DNA of 43,498 nt from Clostridiales bacterium (GCA_029012085.1 JAQXLK010000203.1:1-43498); one strand, 5' to 3'. Positions 1 to 9,428 are shown, counted from the first letter of the stretch. The notes: generated by a model not told the origin, from the sequence alone. Numbers and translations are program-made.

Positions 1-60
1 CTCCATGAAATTGGATATCCAACATTCACGGAGTTCTATATGAAAATATGTGAAAACTAA
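1..60 (+). CDS. C-terminal end of group II intron reverse transcriptase/maturase (truncated by window edge)
   Basis: Frame 1 reads LHEIGYPTFTEFYMKICEN*, directly followed by a domain V-like hairpin. Confidence 0.7.
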   Translation, partial: LHEIGYPTFTEFYMKICEN

Positions 61-139
61 AGAACCGCCGTGTACGGAACCGTACGCACGGTGGTGTGGG
101 AGGACGGTAAATAAAATAATTATTTACCTCCTACCCGAT
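61..139 (+). mobile_element. 3' end of group II intron (domain V and VI)
   Basis: accgccgtg-tacg-gaac-cgta-cg-cacggtggt forms a domain V hairpin with a GNNN-type loop and 2-nt bulge; then gggagg...cctcctaccc (domain VI) ending near ctacccgat. Confidence 0.8.
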
Positions 140-226
140 TAGATAGTGATAAGTAGTGTTATATAAAGACATTTGTACTAGGCAAAGGATAAAATACGAG
201 AATAAATGTAGAAATGAGGAAACGAG

Positions 227-1711
227 ATGTATTTGGAGCATACAAATCCCTATAGTATTACAAAACAGCATAACCGGGAAAAACTGCATATATTAGAGAG
301 GATACGTCTTTTATTTGATAAGGACAGTTTTGTGGAGGTTTATCCGGATACAGGTGAAAAAAAGGAAACCTATGATGGAGTGATTACCGGATACGGTAGG
401 ATATTTGGAAGCCAGGTTTATTTTTATGGTCAGGATTTTACTTATATGGGTGGAACTTTTGGTTATCATCACAGCAAACAGATTATTGCTATATTAAAAG
501 AAGCAGTGGCAAATCGAAAACCAATTATTGGTCTTTATGATGGTGGTGGTGCAAGAATTCAGGAAGGTGCTGCTTCGGTGGCGGGATGTGGCGAACTGTT
601 TCGTATGAATGCGTTAGCATCCGGTTCCATTCCTCAGATAGCGATTATTGCCGGGACATGTGCCGGTGGAGCAGTGTATTCCCCAGGACTTATGGATTTT
701 GTATTCACCATTGATGGAATCAGTAATATGTTTGTTACCGGAGCAAAGGTGGTAAATGAAGTACAGGGAACGAACTACCTGATTGAGGAATTAGGTGGTG
801 CAAAGATTCATTCTTCAGTCAGTGGTGTGGCACATTTTCGTATGGAAAATGAGGCAGTATGCTATCAGAAAGTCCGAAAACTTGTTGACATTCTTCCACC
901 GTGTTATCTGGAAGGAAGTCTTTATCGTACTGCTCGTTACCGTCGAAAAGATTTGTGGGATATTGGTAATCTTTTACCGAAAGATGTCCATAAAGTATAT
1001 GATGTCAAGCCGGTGATTGAAGAGATTTTAGATGATGACAGTTTCATTGAAATACAGGAAGAATTTGCTATGAATATTGTAACCGGTTTTGGAAAGCTTG
1101 GAGGAATTACAGTTGGAATTGTAGCAAACCAGACACTTTATAAAAATGGTTCCATAGATTGTGACTGTGCAGACAAGGCGGCTAGATTTGTTCAGTATTG
1201 TGACTGCTATAATATTCCGATTATTACTTTGGCAGATTCCACCGGATTTGTAATGGAGGCAGAGCAGGAACATAAAGGATTAATCCGGCATGGTGCAAAA
1301 ATGATACAGGCCTATGCGCAGGCAACTACTTTAAAGCTTACCATTATTTTACGAAAAGGATATGGCGGACCATATATTTTTATGGGATGTAAGCAGATTG
1401 GAGCTGACAAACACTATGTATGGCCAAATGCAGAGGTTGCTGTTATGAAAGCAGAAGGGGCTGTTGCTGTGATTTGTCAAAAGGAGTTAAGACAGCTTGA
1501 GGGAAAAGAAAAAGAAGAATATTTGAAGAAACAGATTGCATGGTATAAAGATACATATATGAACAGCCGGATTGTTTTAGAGAATCATTTTGTGGATGAA
1601 GAAATCAGACCGGAGATGACGAGAGAGATTCTATATGACGATTTAACAAGATTTGAACGTAAGCCTATGGAAGAACTTCCGCCAAAAAAGCACGCTAATA
1701 TTCCAGTGTAA
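227..1711 (+). CDS. Acyl-CoA carboxylase carboxyltransferase subunit family (propionyl/methylmalonyl-CoA type)
   Basis: 494 aa; YDGGGARIQEGAASVAG, AGTCAGGAVYSPGLMDF and GYGGPYIFM typical of carboxyltransferase domains. Confidence 0.85.
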   Translation: MYLEHTNPYSITKQHNREKLHILERIRLLFDKDSFVEVYPDTGEKKETYDGVITGYGRIFGSQVYFYGQDFTYMGGTFGYHHSKQIIAILKEAVANRKPIIGLYDGGGARIQEGAASVAGCGELFRMNALASGSIPQIAIIAGTCAGGAVYSPGLMDFVFTIDGISNMFVTGAKVVNEVQGTNYLIEELGGAKIHSSVSGVAHFRMENEAVCYQKVRKLVDILPPCYLEGSLYRTARYRRKDLWDIGNLLPKDVHKVYDVKPVIEEILDDDSFIEIQEEFAMNIVTGFGKLGGITVGIVANQTLYKNGSIDCDCADKAARFVQYCDCYNIPIITLADSTGFVMEAEQEHKGLIRHGAKMIQAYAQATTLKLTIILRKGYGGPYIFMGCKQIGADKHYVWPNAEVAVMKAEGAVAVICQKELRQLEGKEKEEYLKKQIAWYKDTYMNSRIVLENHFVDEEIRPEMTREILYDDLTRFERKPMEELPPKKHANIPV

Positions 1712-1730
1712 AAATGGAGCTGAAAAGCAA

Positions 1731-1756
1731 GGGGGACAGGAGTGTCCCCCTTCTTT
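1731..1756 (+). terminator. Rho-independent terminator after carboxyltransferase gene
   Basis: gggggacaggagtgtccccc followed by ttcttttg. Confidence 0.75.
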
Positions 1757-1776
1757 TGTTTATACGAAGTATACAA

Positions 1777-1804
1777 ATCGAGTAGGAGAGATCCTACTCG
1801 ATTA
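1777..1804. terminator. Perfect 12-bp-stem hairpin, possible bidirectional terminator
   Basis: aatcgagtagga-gaga-tcctactcgatt between convergent genes. Confidence 0.5.
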
Positions 1805-1845
1805 TAAGATGAACCGATTGATTTAATGATGTTTACAATCGGTAT

Positions 1846-2115
1846 TTAGCAGCCGCAGCCGCATCCACAGCTAGAGCCATGACCACTTCCACAGCAGCAG
1901 AAGAGAAGGATTAAGATGATAATCCAGCAGCAGTTGCCACCACCAAAGCAGTTGTCATCACAATCACGGTCGCCGAAGAAGCCGGAGCCGTTTCCGCAGC
2001 AGCTAAAGAGAATAATTAAGATAATAATCCAGCAGCAGTTGCCGCCAAAACCATTGTTGCTGCATCCGCAGCCGCAGTTTGTTGCTGATAAGTCGCCCAT
2101 AAGGAATTCCTCCAA
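1846..2115 (-). CDS. Small Cys/Gly-rich protein with duplicated hydrophobic segment (chorion class high-cysteine protein-like)
   Basis: 89 aa; GGNCCWIIILIILFSCCGNG and GGNCCWIIILILLFCCCGSG; likely start MGDLSATNCGCGC. Confidence 0.65.
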   Translation of the reverse strand: MEEFLMGDLSATNCGCGCSNNGFGGNCCWIIILIILFSCCGNGSGFFGDRDCDDNCFGGGNCCWIIILILLFCCCGSGHGSSCGCGCGC

Positions 2116-2244
2116 ATAATCTTTACACTTTTATATTATGCAGTATGTATGAAAGTGTGAACAAAACTGTCATTGCGTTTCGAAGCTGTATCCTATAAAA
2201 TAATGCTTGAAATTGTATCTGCAAATGATTTAGGAGTAAATAAT

Positions 2245-2895
2245 ATGAGATATGATAATATAGTATATGGTAAATTTCATAGCCGTCCAAATCGCTTTAT
2301 TGCAAAGGTCTGGGTAGATGGAGAATTGGAAACGGTTCATGTAAAGAATACAGGGCGCTGTCGGGAGTTGTTATTACCAAATGCAAGCGTTGCTTTAGAA
2401 GTGTGTGATCATCCGAATCGTAAGACAAAGTATGATCTGATTAGTGTATACAAGGAAAAGCTGGGCTGGGTAAATATTGACAGTCAGGCTCCAAATAAGG
2501 TTGTAAAAGAATGGCTGGAAAAACAGGAGTATACCCTGATTAAGCCGGAATATACATATGGAGATTCCAGAATTGATTTTTACATGGAAAAGGGAGATCA
2601 GAAGTATTTGATGGAGGTTAAGGGCTGCACATTAGAGGTAGATGGAATTGGCTATTTTCCAGATGCTCCAACCGAGAGGGGAATTAAACATCTACATGAG
2701 CTTACAAAAGCTGCAAAGGAAGGATTTATCTGCTATGCAGCATTTGTAATACAGATGGAGGGAATAAAAGAAGTTCAGGCTAATGTGGCAACCCATGCGG
2801 AATTTGGAGAGGCATTAGAGGAGGCTAAGGCGGCGGGAGTTCAGGTGCTGTGTTTAGAGTGCAGGGTGACAGAGGATACTTTGGAGATTGTTTGA
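2245..2895 (+). CDS. sfsA: DNA/RNA nuclease SfsA family (sugar fermentation stimulation protein)
   Basis: HVKNTGRCRELLLP, RIDFYME, YLMEVKGCTLE; start moved to ATG 2245 with upstream taggag. Confidence 0.9.
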   Translation: MRYDNIVYGKFHSRPNRFIAKVWVDGELETVHVKNTGRCRELLLPNASVALEVCDHPNRKTKYDLISVYKEKLGWVNIDSQAPNKVVKEWLEKQEYTLIKPEYTYGDSRIDFYMEKGDQKYLMEVKGCTLEVDGIGYFPDAPTERGIKHLHELTKAAKEGFICYAAFVIQMEGIKEVQANVATHAEFGEALEEAKAAGVQVLCLECRVTEDTLEIV

Positions 2896-2916
2896 GATTA
2901 AGAGAAAAGAACATGC

Positions 2917-2945
2917 TTGACAGCGTAGTACTTCTGTATTACAAT
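2917..2945 (+). promoter_or_regulatory. Sigma-A promoter of tetR-like gene
   Basis: TTGACA-17 bp-TACAAT; -10 overlaps the operator palindrome. Confidence 0.75.
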
Positions 2946-2963
2946 GCAAGTGTGTACTTGCAT
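2944..2963. promoter_or_regulatory. Predicted TetR operator copy 1
   Basis: ATGCAAGT-GTGT-ACTTGCAT perfect 8-bp arms. Confidence 0.75.
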
Positions 2964-2977
2964 AAGAAGGGGAAATT

Positions 2978-3550
2978 ATGTTAGACGAAACGCAGAATAA
3001 AATTATTGAATCCACTATGAATTTAATAATGGAACGAGGATATTCTTCGACAACAACGAAGGATATTGCAGCGAAAGCTGGTGTGAATGAATGTACAATT
3101 TTTCGAAAATTCAAGGGAAAAAAGGAAATTGTATTATCAGCCATGCAGCTTCCAAAGTGGAATCCGAATTTATCAGAAGATGATTTTTCATATACTGGAG
3201 AGCTGGAAAAAGATTTGTTTTTTTTCTCAGAAGTTTATATGAGAAAAGTAACGCCGCGTATGGTAAAGGTTTCCATCGGGCTTAGGACACCAGAATTATA
3301 TCCGGATACTGCCGAGGGAATCATGAAGGTACCTCAGGTTTTTAAAAAGGTGCTGGTTCGATATTTTCATGAGATGTATCAGTCTGGAAAAATTAGTAAT
3401 GGAGATTGCGAGAGTTTAGCTATGATGTTTCTTTCTATGAATTTTGGTTTTGTTTTTTTGAATGCATCTTTCGGGAAGAAGCTCACAAAACTGGATAAGG
3501 ATGAGTATATACGGAATAGCATTCAGGTATTTTTGCAGGGAATTTGTTGA
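2978..3550 (+). CDS. TetR/AcrR family transcriptional regulator
   Basis: N-terminal HTH: IIESTMNLIMERGYSSTTTKDIAAKAGVNECTIFRKFKGKKEIV. Confidence 0.9.
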   Translation: MLDETQNKIIESTMNLIMERGYSSTTTKDIAAKAGVNECTIFRKFKGKKEIVLSAMQLPKWNPNLSEDDFSYTGELEKDLFFFSEVYMRKVTPRMVKVSIGLRTPELYPDTAEGIMKVPQVFKKVLVRYFHEMYQSGKISNGDCESLAMMFLSMNFGFVFLNASFGKKLTKLDKDEYIRNSIQVFLQGIC

Positions 3551-3607
3551 TGTGAAATAAGATGATTGCAAGTCTATTGACCTTGAGAAAATAGGAAGTT
3601 CACAATG

Positions 3608-3663
3608 AGCTGTTATACAACGTTTAGAATGGTTCAGAGTCTAATCGTTGTAATGGCAGCTTT
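3608..3663 (+). terminator. Hairpin downstream of tetR-like gene, probable terminator
   Basis: agctgttatacaacgtttaga...tctaatcgttgtaatggcagct followed by ttttat. Confidence 0.5.
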
Positions 3664-3676
3664 TATATTAAATGTT

Positions 3677-3696
3677 ATGCAAGTGAATACTTGCAT
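3677..3696. promoter_or_regulatory. Predicted TetR operator copy 2
   Basis: ATGCAAGT-GAAT-ACTTGCAT; same arms as 2944-2963, different spacer. Confidence 0.75.
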
Positions 3697-3710
3697 GGAA
3701 AGGAGGAGAT

Positions 3711-4001
3711 ATGGTTTATTTTATTGCTACCATTTATACGGATTTGAAGAAGGACAGAACAGATTATGAGGTGTATATTGAAAAGGTAAAACCAATAGTG
3801 GAACATTTTGGTGGACGGTATCTGGCTCGTACAGATAAGGTGACAGCACTTTCGAAAAAGTGGAACCCGGAGAGAGTCGTGTTGATTGAATGGGAAAGCC
3901 GGGAGCAGATGGAACGTTGTTTTTCTTCGGAAGAATATAGGGCAATTTGTAGTAAAAGAGAGAATTCGGTAGACAGCAGGGCAATTGTGATAGGGGATTG
4001 A
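3711..4001 (+). CDS. DUF1330-like small protein
   Basis: 96 aa; YEVYIEKVKPIVEHFGGRYLART...VLIEWESREQMERCFSSEEYRAI. Confidence 0.65.
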   Translation: MVYFIATIYTDLKKDRTDYEVYIEKVKPIVEHFGGRYLARTDKVTALSKKWNPERVVLIEWESREQMERCFSSEEYRAICSKRENSVDSRAIVIGD

Positions 4002-4031
4002 AAATTAGATTGAAAAGAGAGGGATTGAATT

Positions 4032-4865
4032 ATGAAAATCAGTAATCATGTGCATCAAATAAGGATTGATTTTTCCGTAACAGAGCAGGTAAAACGATAT
4101 GTTTACGTATATCTAATAACAGGAAAACATTGTTATTTAGTGGATTCAGGAGTTGCAGGATGTGAGCAGATTATATCAGAATATATGTCACAAATAGGAA
4201 GAAGGATTGAAGAGATAAAGGGTATTTTTTTGACACACGCACATCCTGACCATATAGGAGGGGCAGCCGCAATTCAGAGAATATCAGGATGTAAGATATA
4301 TGCGTCTGCTGAGGAAAAACGGTTGATAGAAGATATCGAATTACAATTCAAGGAACGTCCCATTCCTAATTTTTATACCCTGGTAAAAGAATCTGTTAAA
4401 GTAGATAGGATAGTGGAAGAAGGAAATATCTTACTGCCGGAAGAGGGAATTACAATGAAGATAATAAACACATCTGGTCATTCTTTGGGACATACTTCTT
4501 ATATTTATGAGGAAGAAGCTTGTATTTTTTCAGGAGATGCAATACCGGATGTAAAGGATTTTCCGATATTCGTGGATGAGAAAATGAGTGAAGTATCATT
4601 GGAAAAAATGGAAGAATTGGAAGATATCCAGTATTGTTGTCCTGCATGGGACCGGGTATACAAGGAAGACGAGTGGAAAAATATGATAAAAGAAAGTAAG
4701 AAATATTTGCAAAAATTAAAAAATAGTGTAAACCAGATCGAAGAGGAATACGGTTTGGAACCGGATGAGAACAAGCTTAATAGGTTAAAAAAACGAATGG
4801 GGTGGGAAAAAATGGATGTAAACCCGCTTTTTAAAAGAAGTATTGAGGCGTGTAAGCAGTTATGA
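4032..4865 (+). CDS. MBL-fold metallo-hydrolase
   Basis: THAHPDHIGG, NTSGHSLGHTSY, IFSGDA motifs. Confidence 0.9.
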   Translation: MKISNHVHQIRIDFSVTEQVKRYVYVYLITGKHCYLVDSGVAGCEQIISEYMSQIGRRIEEIKGIFLTHAHPDHIGGAAAIQRISGCKIYASAEEKRLIEDIELQFKERPIPNFYTLVKESVKVDRIVEEGNILLPEEGITMKIINTSGHSLGHTSYIYEEEACIFSGDAIPDVKDFPIFVDEKMSEVSLEKMEELEDIQYCCPAWDRVYKEDEWKNMIKESKKYLQKLKNSVNQIEEEYGLEPDENKLNRLKKRMGWEKMDVNPLFKRSIEACKQL

Positions 4866-4901
4866 GGGATTGACTTTTGAATATTGACAGAAAATAAAAA
4901 G

Positions 4902-4935
4902 AAATGGAGTAGTTCTAATCGGACTGCTCCATTGA
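4902..4935. terminator. Hairpin between convergent genes, probable terminator
   Basis: aatggagtagt-tctaatcgg-actgctccatt. Confidence 0.5.
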
Positions 4936-4965
4936 CATTAATGGGTATTTCAAACTGAAAATGGA

Positions 4966-5337
4966 TTATTTTTTTAAATCAGGGATATGTTTTTTGATTG
5001 CTTCAAAGCTTTCTTTACTGATAACATGTTCCATTTTACAGGCATCTTCAGAAGCCGTTTTTTCATTTACACCAAGATGAATCAGCCAGTTTGTGAAAAG
5101 TTCGTGGCGCTCATAAATCATATCGGCTATCTCTTTACCGGCTGGGGTAAGGGAGATGTATCCGGCATCACTGACGGTAATGTATTCCTTTTCCCGAAGA
5201 TTTTTCATGGCAATACTGACGCTGGATTTCTTGAAGCCTAATTCTGTTGCTATGTCTACAGCACGTACTACAGGCAGCTTTTTACTTAAAATTAATATAG
5301 TCTCTAAATAATTCTCAGCAGATTCATTTATATTCAT
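4966..5337 (-). CDS. Metal-dependent transcriptional regulator, DtxR/MntR family
   Basis: MNINESAENYLETILILSKK...VRAVDIATELGFKKSSVSIAMKNLREKEYI...HELFTNWLIHLGV...CKMEHVIS. Confidence 0.9.
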   Translation of the reverse strand: MNINESAENYLETILILSKKLPVVRAVDIATELGFKKSSVSIAMKNLREKEYITVSDAGYISLTPAGKEIADMIYERHELFTNWLIHLGVNEKTASEDACKMEHVISKESFEAIKKHIPDLKK

Positions 5338-5442
5338 AATATCCTCCAAATAATGACAAAATACTTGATGCAATTGTAACATATATATAGAAATATGAAA
5401 AGTGAAACAATTTTACTGAACCCAAAGCTGTATATGCTATAT

Positions 5443-5892
5443 TTATGTTTTTGAACCTAATGTCCGTAGATTATATTTTGCAAGTTCATCATTGATGGTG
5501 TCAATAGAGTAGTTTTTATTATTGATGTAGGTAGCAATAATGATATCTCTTTTATCTTTTGGATAAAGATCCCGATGACCATAGTTTTCGAGAATTCTTC
5601 TTGTCATTTTACGGTCCATATTGGCAGCAATACAAATTGTAATGGTGATATCTCTGGAAGGGTTCTTTTTCTTCCCGCTCAGAATCTCGTAGATATAAGA
5701 TTTAGAAAAAAGTCCCTTGCAATTTTTATAAATGAGAGTTGGTGTGAATTCGGGATGTTCGGCCATATATTCAGAAAAAATACCAGAATCCGGCAGTTCC
5801 TTTTGGTTATCTGTAATAAATCGATTTATTTGGTCTAATGTAATGTTATTGTTTAATATCTTATTTAAATGTGTTGTGGATTCTTCTTGCAT
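5443..5892 (-). CDS. XRE-like HTH protein
   Basis: SKSYIYEILSGKKKNPSRDITITICIAANM resembles an HTH_3 core; divergent from the kinase gene. Confidence 0.55.
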   Translation of the reverse strand: MQEESTTHLNKILNNNITLDQINRFITDNQKELPDSGIFSEYMAEHPEFTPTLIYKNCKGLFSKSYIYEILSGKKKNPSRDITITICIAANMDRKMTRRILENYGHRDLYPKDKRDIIIATYINNKNYSIDTINDELAKYNLRTLGSKT

Positions 5893-6001
5893 GTTAATCT
5901 CCTATTGATTGCTTTTCATACATTCGTTAGAGCATCTGTCTGGTCAGAAAAGAAAATTCAATTCTATTCATTTGTAAATTGTCATGTTATAATTAATTAT
6001 A

Positions 6002-7252
6002 ATGATTTTGTCCCAAATGGGCAAGAAGTATTATGAGAATATGGGGAAGAGGCAAATGACAATCGAAGAAAGATATAAATTATCCTGTTACGAAGAGGTT
6101 TTGAAATTGCATGACACAAAATCCATTTATCTTGTGAGGCAGATTGAAACCAATAATTTATATGTGAAGAAGAAAATGAGTATATATAACCGAAAGGTAT
6201 ATGAAAGACTGCAGCAAATAAATATCCCTAATATACCAAGGATTGTTTTGTGTGTAGAAGATGAAACGGAATTTGTGGTAGTGGAGGAGTATATACATGG
6301 AGAATCTTTGCAGGATATATATGACAAAAATGGTTTGTTTGAAGAAGGACAATTAATATATATTATGATTTCACTATGCGATATATTAGAACAACTTCAT
6401 ATAAGAAAGCCACCTATTGTACATCGTGATATTAAGCCTTCTAATATTATGCTGACTACTGACGGAATTGTAAAGTTAATTGATTTTAATGCGGCAAAAG
6501 AATTTGATGGAAATCGTGTGGAAGATACGGTGCTTATGGGAACGCAGGGGTTTGCAGCACCGGAGCAATATGGATTTGGACAATCGGATCAGCGGACGGA
6601 TGTTTATGCCGCAGGGGTTACTATGAATTATCTGCTTACAGGAAACTATCCAAAGCAACAACTCTATGGTGGAATGTTAGGAAAGATAATTAAGCTTTGT
6701 ACAGCTGTAGATGCAAATCAGCGCTACAATCATGTAGGAGAACTAAGAGACGATTTGAGGCGGCTTCTTGCCATGACAGAGCAGTCGGCTAAAGAAAATT
6801 TGGACAGGTTACAGAAAAAACAAGAAGCAATATCTACAAAAGAAAGAATGGACGAGACGGACATGCTTGCTGTTAAAAGGCAGAAAAATATATTTACCAG
6901 GAGTTTCTGGAACAAAGATTGGCTTCCTGTAGGTTTTCGCACAGGGGTGATTTGGAAAATGTTAATTGCTTTGTATGGTTATTATCTTATTCTGTGGTGT
7001 AGTTTTACGATGGAAGTAACGAGTAATGGTGTTGTTCAGACGGGCGTTTTGATGTGGGCAAACCGTATTGCCGCATTATTTTGGATGATTGGAACGGTAT
7101 TTATTATTGGAAATTATAAACATATATATGATTTGCTGCCACCTGAGAACAAGGGGAAGAAGAAAAGGTGGCTGTTTGTTGGTTTATATGTAGCAATTTA
7201 TTTGTTTCTAGTTATAATTCCTGTAGTGATATTAGAAAATATGTTTTCATAA
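6002..7252 (+). CDS. Hanks-type serine/threonine protein kinase with C-terminal TM segments
   Basis: VHRDIKPSNIMLT, LIDFNAAKEF, GTQGFAAPEQYG, RTDVYAAGVTMNYLLTG; start uncertain (6002, 6041 or 6056). Confidence 0.9.
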   Translation: MILSQMGKKYYENMGKRQMTIEERYKLSCYEEVLKLHDTKSIYLVRQIETNNLYVKKKMSIYNRKVYERLQQINIPNIPRIVLCVEDETEFVVVEEYIHGESLQDIYDKNGLFEEGQLIYIMISLCDILEQLHIRKPPIVHRDIKPSNIMLTTDGIVKLIDFNAAKEFDGNRVEDTVLMGTQGFAAPEQYGFGQSDQRTDVYAAGVTMNYLLTGNYPKQQLYGGMLGKIIKLCTAVDANQRYNHVGELRDDLRRLLAMTEQSAKENLDRLQKKQEAISTKERMDETDMLAVKRQKNIFTRSFWNKDWLPVGFRTGVIWKMLIALYGYYLILWCSFTMEVTSNGVVQTGVLMWANRIAALFWMIGTVFIIGNYKHIYDLLPPENKGKKKRWLFVGLYVAIYLFLVIIPVVILENMFS

Positions 7253-7273
7253 AAGTTTGTTAGATGGAGAATA

Positions 7274-7320
7274 CACTTTAAATGTCAGAGCTTAATAGGA
7301 CATTTAAAGTGTATTTTGTT
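7274..7320 (+). terminator. Strong hairpin terminator after kinase gene
   Basis: acactttaaatgtc...gacatttaaagtgtattttgtttt. Confidence 0.75.
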
Positions 7321-7405
7321 TTCTGTAATTTAAATCTGAAAAGTACGCTGTAGAGCGAACGATTATAATAGAAAATTATGGTAATATATTGTATATGAAA
7401 TTAAG

Positions 7406-7633
7406 TTATGCGTCAGTATTGTTTTCTGCCATGTTTTCTAAAGCATATTCAATACATTGGATGACGACTTTATTAAAGGACAAGTTGTTGGCGTCTGCAA
7501 GCAACTGGACTTGACTAATAAGCTCTTTTGGCAGACGTAATGATTTATTTTCGTATTCTGAAAAATCTTTTTTGATTTGAAACATTTTTGGCACCTCCAT
7601 AAATGTTATTTTAATATAAAAAAAAACGTGCAA
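7406..7633 (-). CDS. Arc/CopG-like ribbon-helix-helix protein
   Basis: KSLRLPKELISQVQLLADANNLSFNKVVIQCIEYALENM; start probably the internal MFQIKK. Confidence 0.55.
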   Translation of the reverse strand: MHVFFYIKITFMEVPKMFQIKKDFSEYENKSLRLPKELISQVQLLADANNLSFNKVVIQCIEYALENMAENNTDA

Positions 7634-7718
7634 AAATATTAGATATATGTTATAAATATAATATATTTATATTACAAAAGTGAATAAATATGAAAATATA
7701 GGATAATATGAGGAGCAT

Positions 7719-8210
7719 ATGTTTAGCGATAAGAAGAATTTGTTGTTTGTTTGGCACATATTTGTTCCGCTCTTAATCGGTGCGGTAATATACATAATAT
7801 TTACTGAAAATACATATATAGCAAGATGGGCAAGGGGCGTTTTTGAAGAAAATGCTATTTTGTCGTATTGGAATTATAATGATTCTGTAATGGGTCGGTT
7901 TATTCGTAATTATGTCTGTGATGCTTTATGGGCATATGCTCTTGGTATGGCATTGATATGGTATGGTGATAATGTTCATCAGTCCGTCTTATTTTCGTCT
8001 ATAGAAGCAATTGCTTTTTCTTGTGCTTCAGAGTTTCTTCAGTTGGCAGGAGTATGGCGGGGCACTTTTGATATATGGGATATTTTGGTGGAAACAACGG
8101 CGGTTGTGATTGCAGCAATAATGTACATGGCTATCATGTTACATCTTTCCAATCGGAAATTAAGGATAGATGCAAAAGAAAATGAAGATGAGGAGTGTGT
8201 AAGGGTATGA
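7719..8210 (+). CDS. VanZ-like/uncharacterised polytopic membrane protein
   Basis: Several hydrophobic segments; EFLQLAGVWRGTFDIWDILVETTAVVIA resembles VanZ-like proteins. Confidence 0.5.
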   Translation: MFSDKKNLLFVWHIFVPLLIGAVIYIIFTENTYIARWARGVFEENAILSYWNYNDSVMGRFIRNYVCDALWAYALGMALIWYGDNVHQSVLFSSIEAIAFSCASEFLQLAGVWRGTFDIWDILVETTAVVIAAIMYMAIMLHLSNRKLRIDAKENEDEECVRV

Positions 8211-9154
8211 AGAAAGTATTTCAAAAATTAGGAGTTGTAGTATTATTTGCAGCGTTTGGTTTGGCTGCACTTGGAAGTGGCGAAGCGACTGAAACAGGGG
8301 ATACAAAGGAAATTGCAGCATCGAATGATGATACCAGTGAAGAGGAGGGTACACAGAAAGAAAAGGCTGAACTTACCATTGAAGAGCAGGTTTTGTTTGA
8401 ACAAGATGGAATAAAGGTGACTGCAACGGGAATGGATGAAGATGATATTTGGGGACCGGCAGTAAATTTATTGATAGAAAATAACTCTGAAAAAAATATT
8501 GGTGTAGGCTGTGATGCGTTAATAGTGAATGGATATATGATATCGGATTTGTTTTCATCGGAGGTTGCAACAGGAAAAAAGGCAAATGAAACTATGAATA
8601 TAATGGCATCTGAGTTAGAGGCAGCTGGAATCGAGAATATTGGAAAAATAGAAGTATATTTTCATCTGTTTGATCCGGAAACTTATGAGACAACCTATAA
8701 GGCGGATGTCGTAACAATTGAGACAAATCGTGTGAATGAAATGGATGTGGATGCAGCATGCGAAGATGATGGTTTTGAATTATATAATCAGGATGGTATT
8801 TTGATAAAAGGTAAATATGTAGATGAAAATAGTTTTTGGGGTACTGCGGTACTGTTATATATAGAAAATAACACAGAAAAAAATGTTGGAATCAATTGTG
8901 ATAATATGTCAATTAATGGTTTTATGGTAGAACCATATTTCAGCAGTACCATTTATGCAGGAAAGAAGGCCATAAGTGATATTACAATTTTATCCACAGA
9001 TTTAGATAATAATGGAATTACTTCTGTGGATGATGTAGAGGTGAATTTCCATATTTATAATGCAGACAGCTATGATACTATTTGTGACACAGGTGCTATT
9101 TCATTCTCTGTAAATGGAGAAAAGAATGATGAAAATAAAGAAACTGAGGAGTAA
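8207..9154 (+). CDS. Secreted protein with two tandem homologous domains
   Basis: Signal-like N-terminus; WGPAVNLLIENNSEKNIGVGCDALIVNGYMI and WGTAVLLYIENNTEKNVGINCDNMSINGFMV. Confidence 0.65.
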   Translation: MKKVFQKLGVVVLFAAFGLAALGSGEATETGDTKEIAASNDDTSEEEGTQKEKAELTIEEQVLFEQDGIKVTATGMDEDDIWGPAVNLLIENNSEKNIGVGCDALIVNGYMISDLFSSEVATGKKANETMNIMASELEAAGIENIGKIEVYFHLFDPETYETTYKADVVTIETNRVNEMDVDAACEDDGFELYNQDGILIKGKYVDENSFWGTAVLLYIENNTEKNVGINCDNMSINGFMVEPYFSSTIYAGKKAISDITILSTDLDNNGITSVDDVEVNFHIYNADSYDTICDTGAISFSVNGEKNDENKETEE

Positions 9155-9399
9155 AAGGTGGGATGATGCTATCCTGAAAACAGGCAAGTAATATGTCTTG
9201 CTAATTAAAAATCGCTATATCAGATGACAATAGACGGTTGTGTTAAGTTATGTGTGCTTAATGCAACCGTTTGTTTATATTCATAATGTTTTACTCAAAT
9301 AACTTTTGGAATGTTTATTTTAATCAACCGATATTACCTCAATTTTCTTTGATATGACTGGTTATATGTGAGATGAAAAATGGTTGATTCATAAAGTTA

Positions 9400-9428
9400 T
9401 TGACAACTAATAAAGGTTAGTGTATACT
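9400..9428 (+). promoter_or_regulatory. Sigma-A promoter of feoA1
   Basis: TTGACA-17 bp-TATACT. Confidence 0.8.

Noticed and set aside
1916-2119. Plus-strand 67-aa ORF
   Set aside because: Antisense of the Cys-rich repeat protein; low-complexity shadow ORF.
8207-8290. Lipobox in secreted double-domain protein
   Set aside because: Sequence is LAALGSGE with no Cys, so not a standard lipoprotein.
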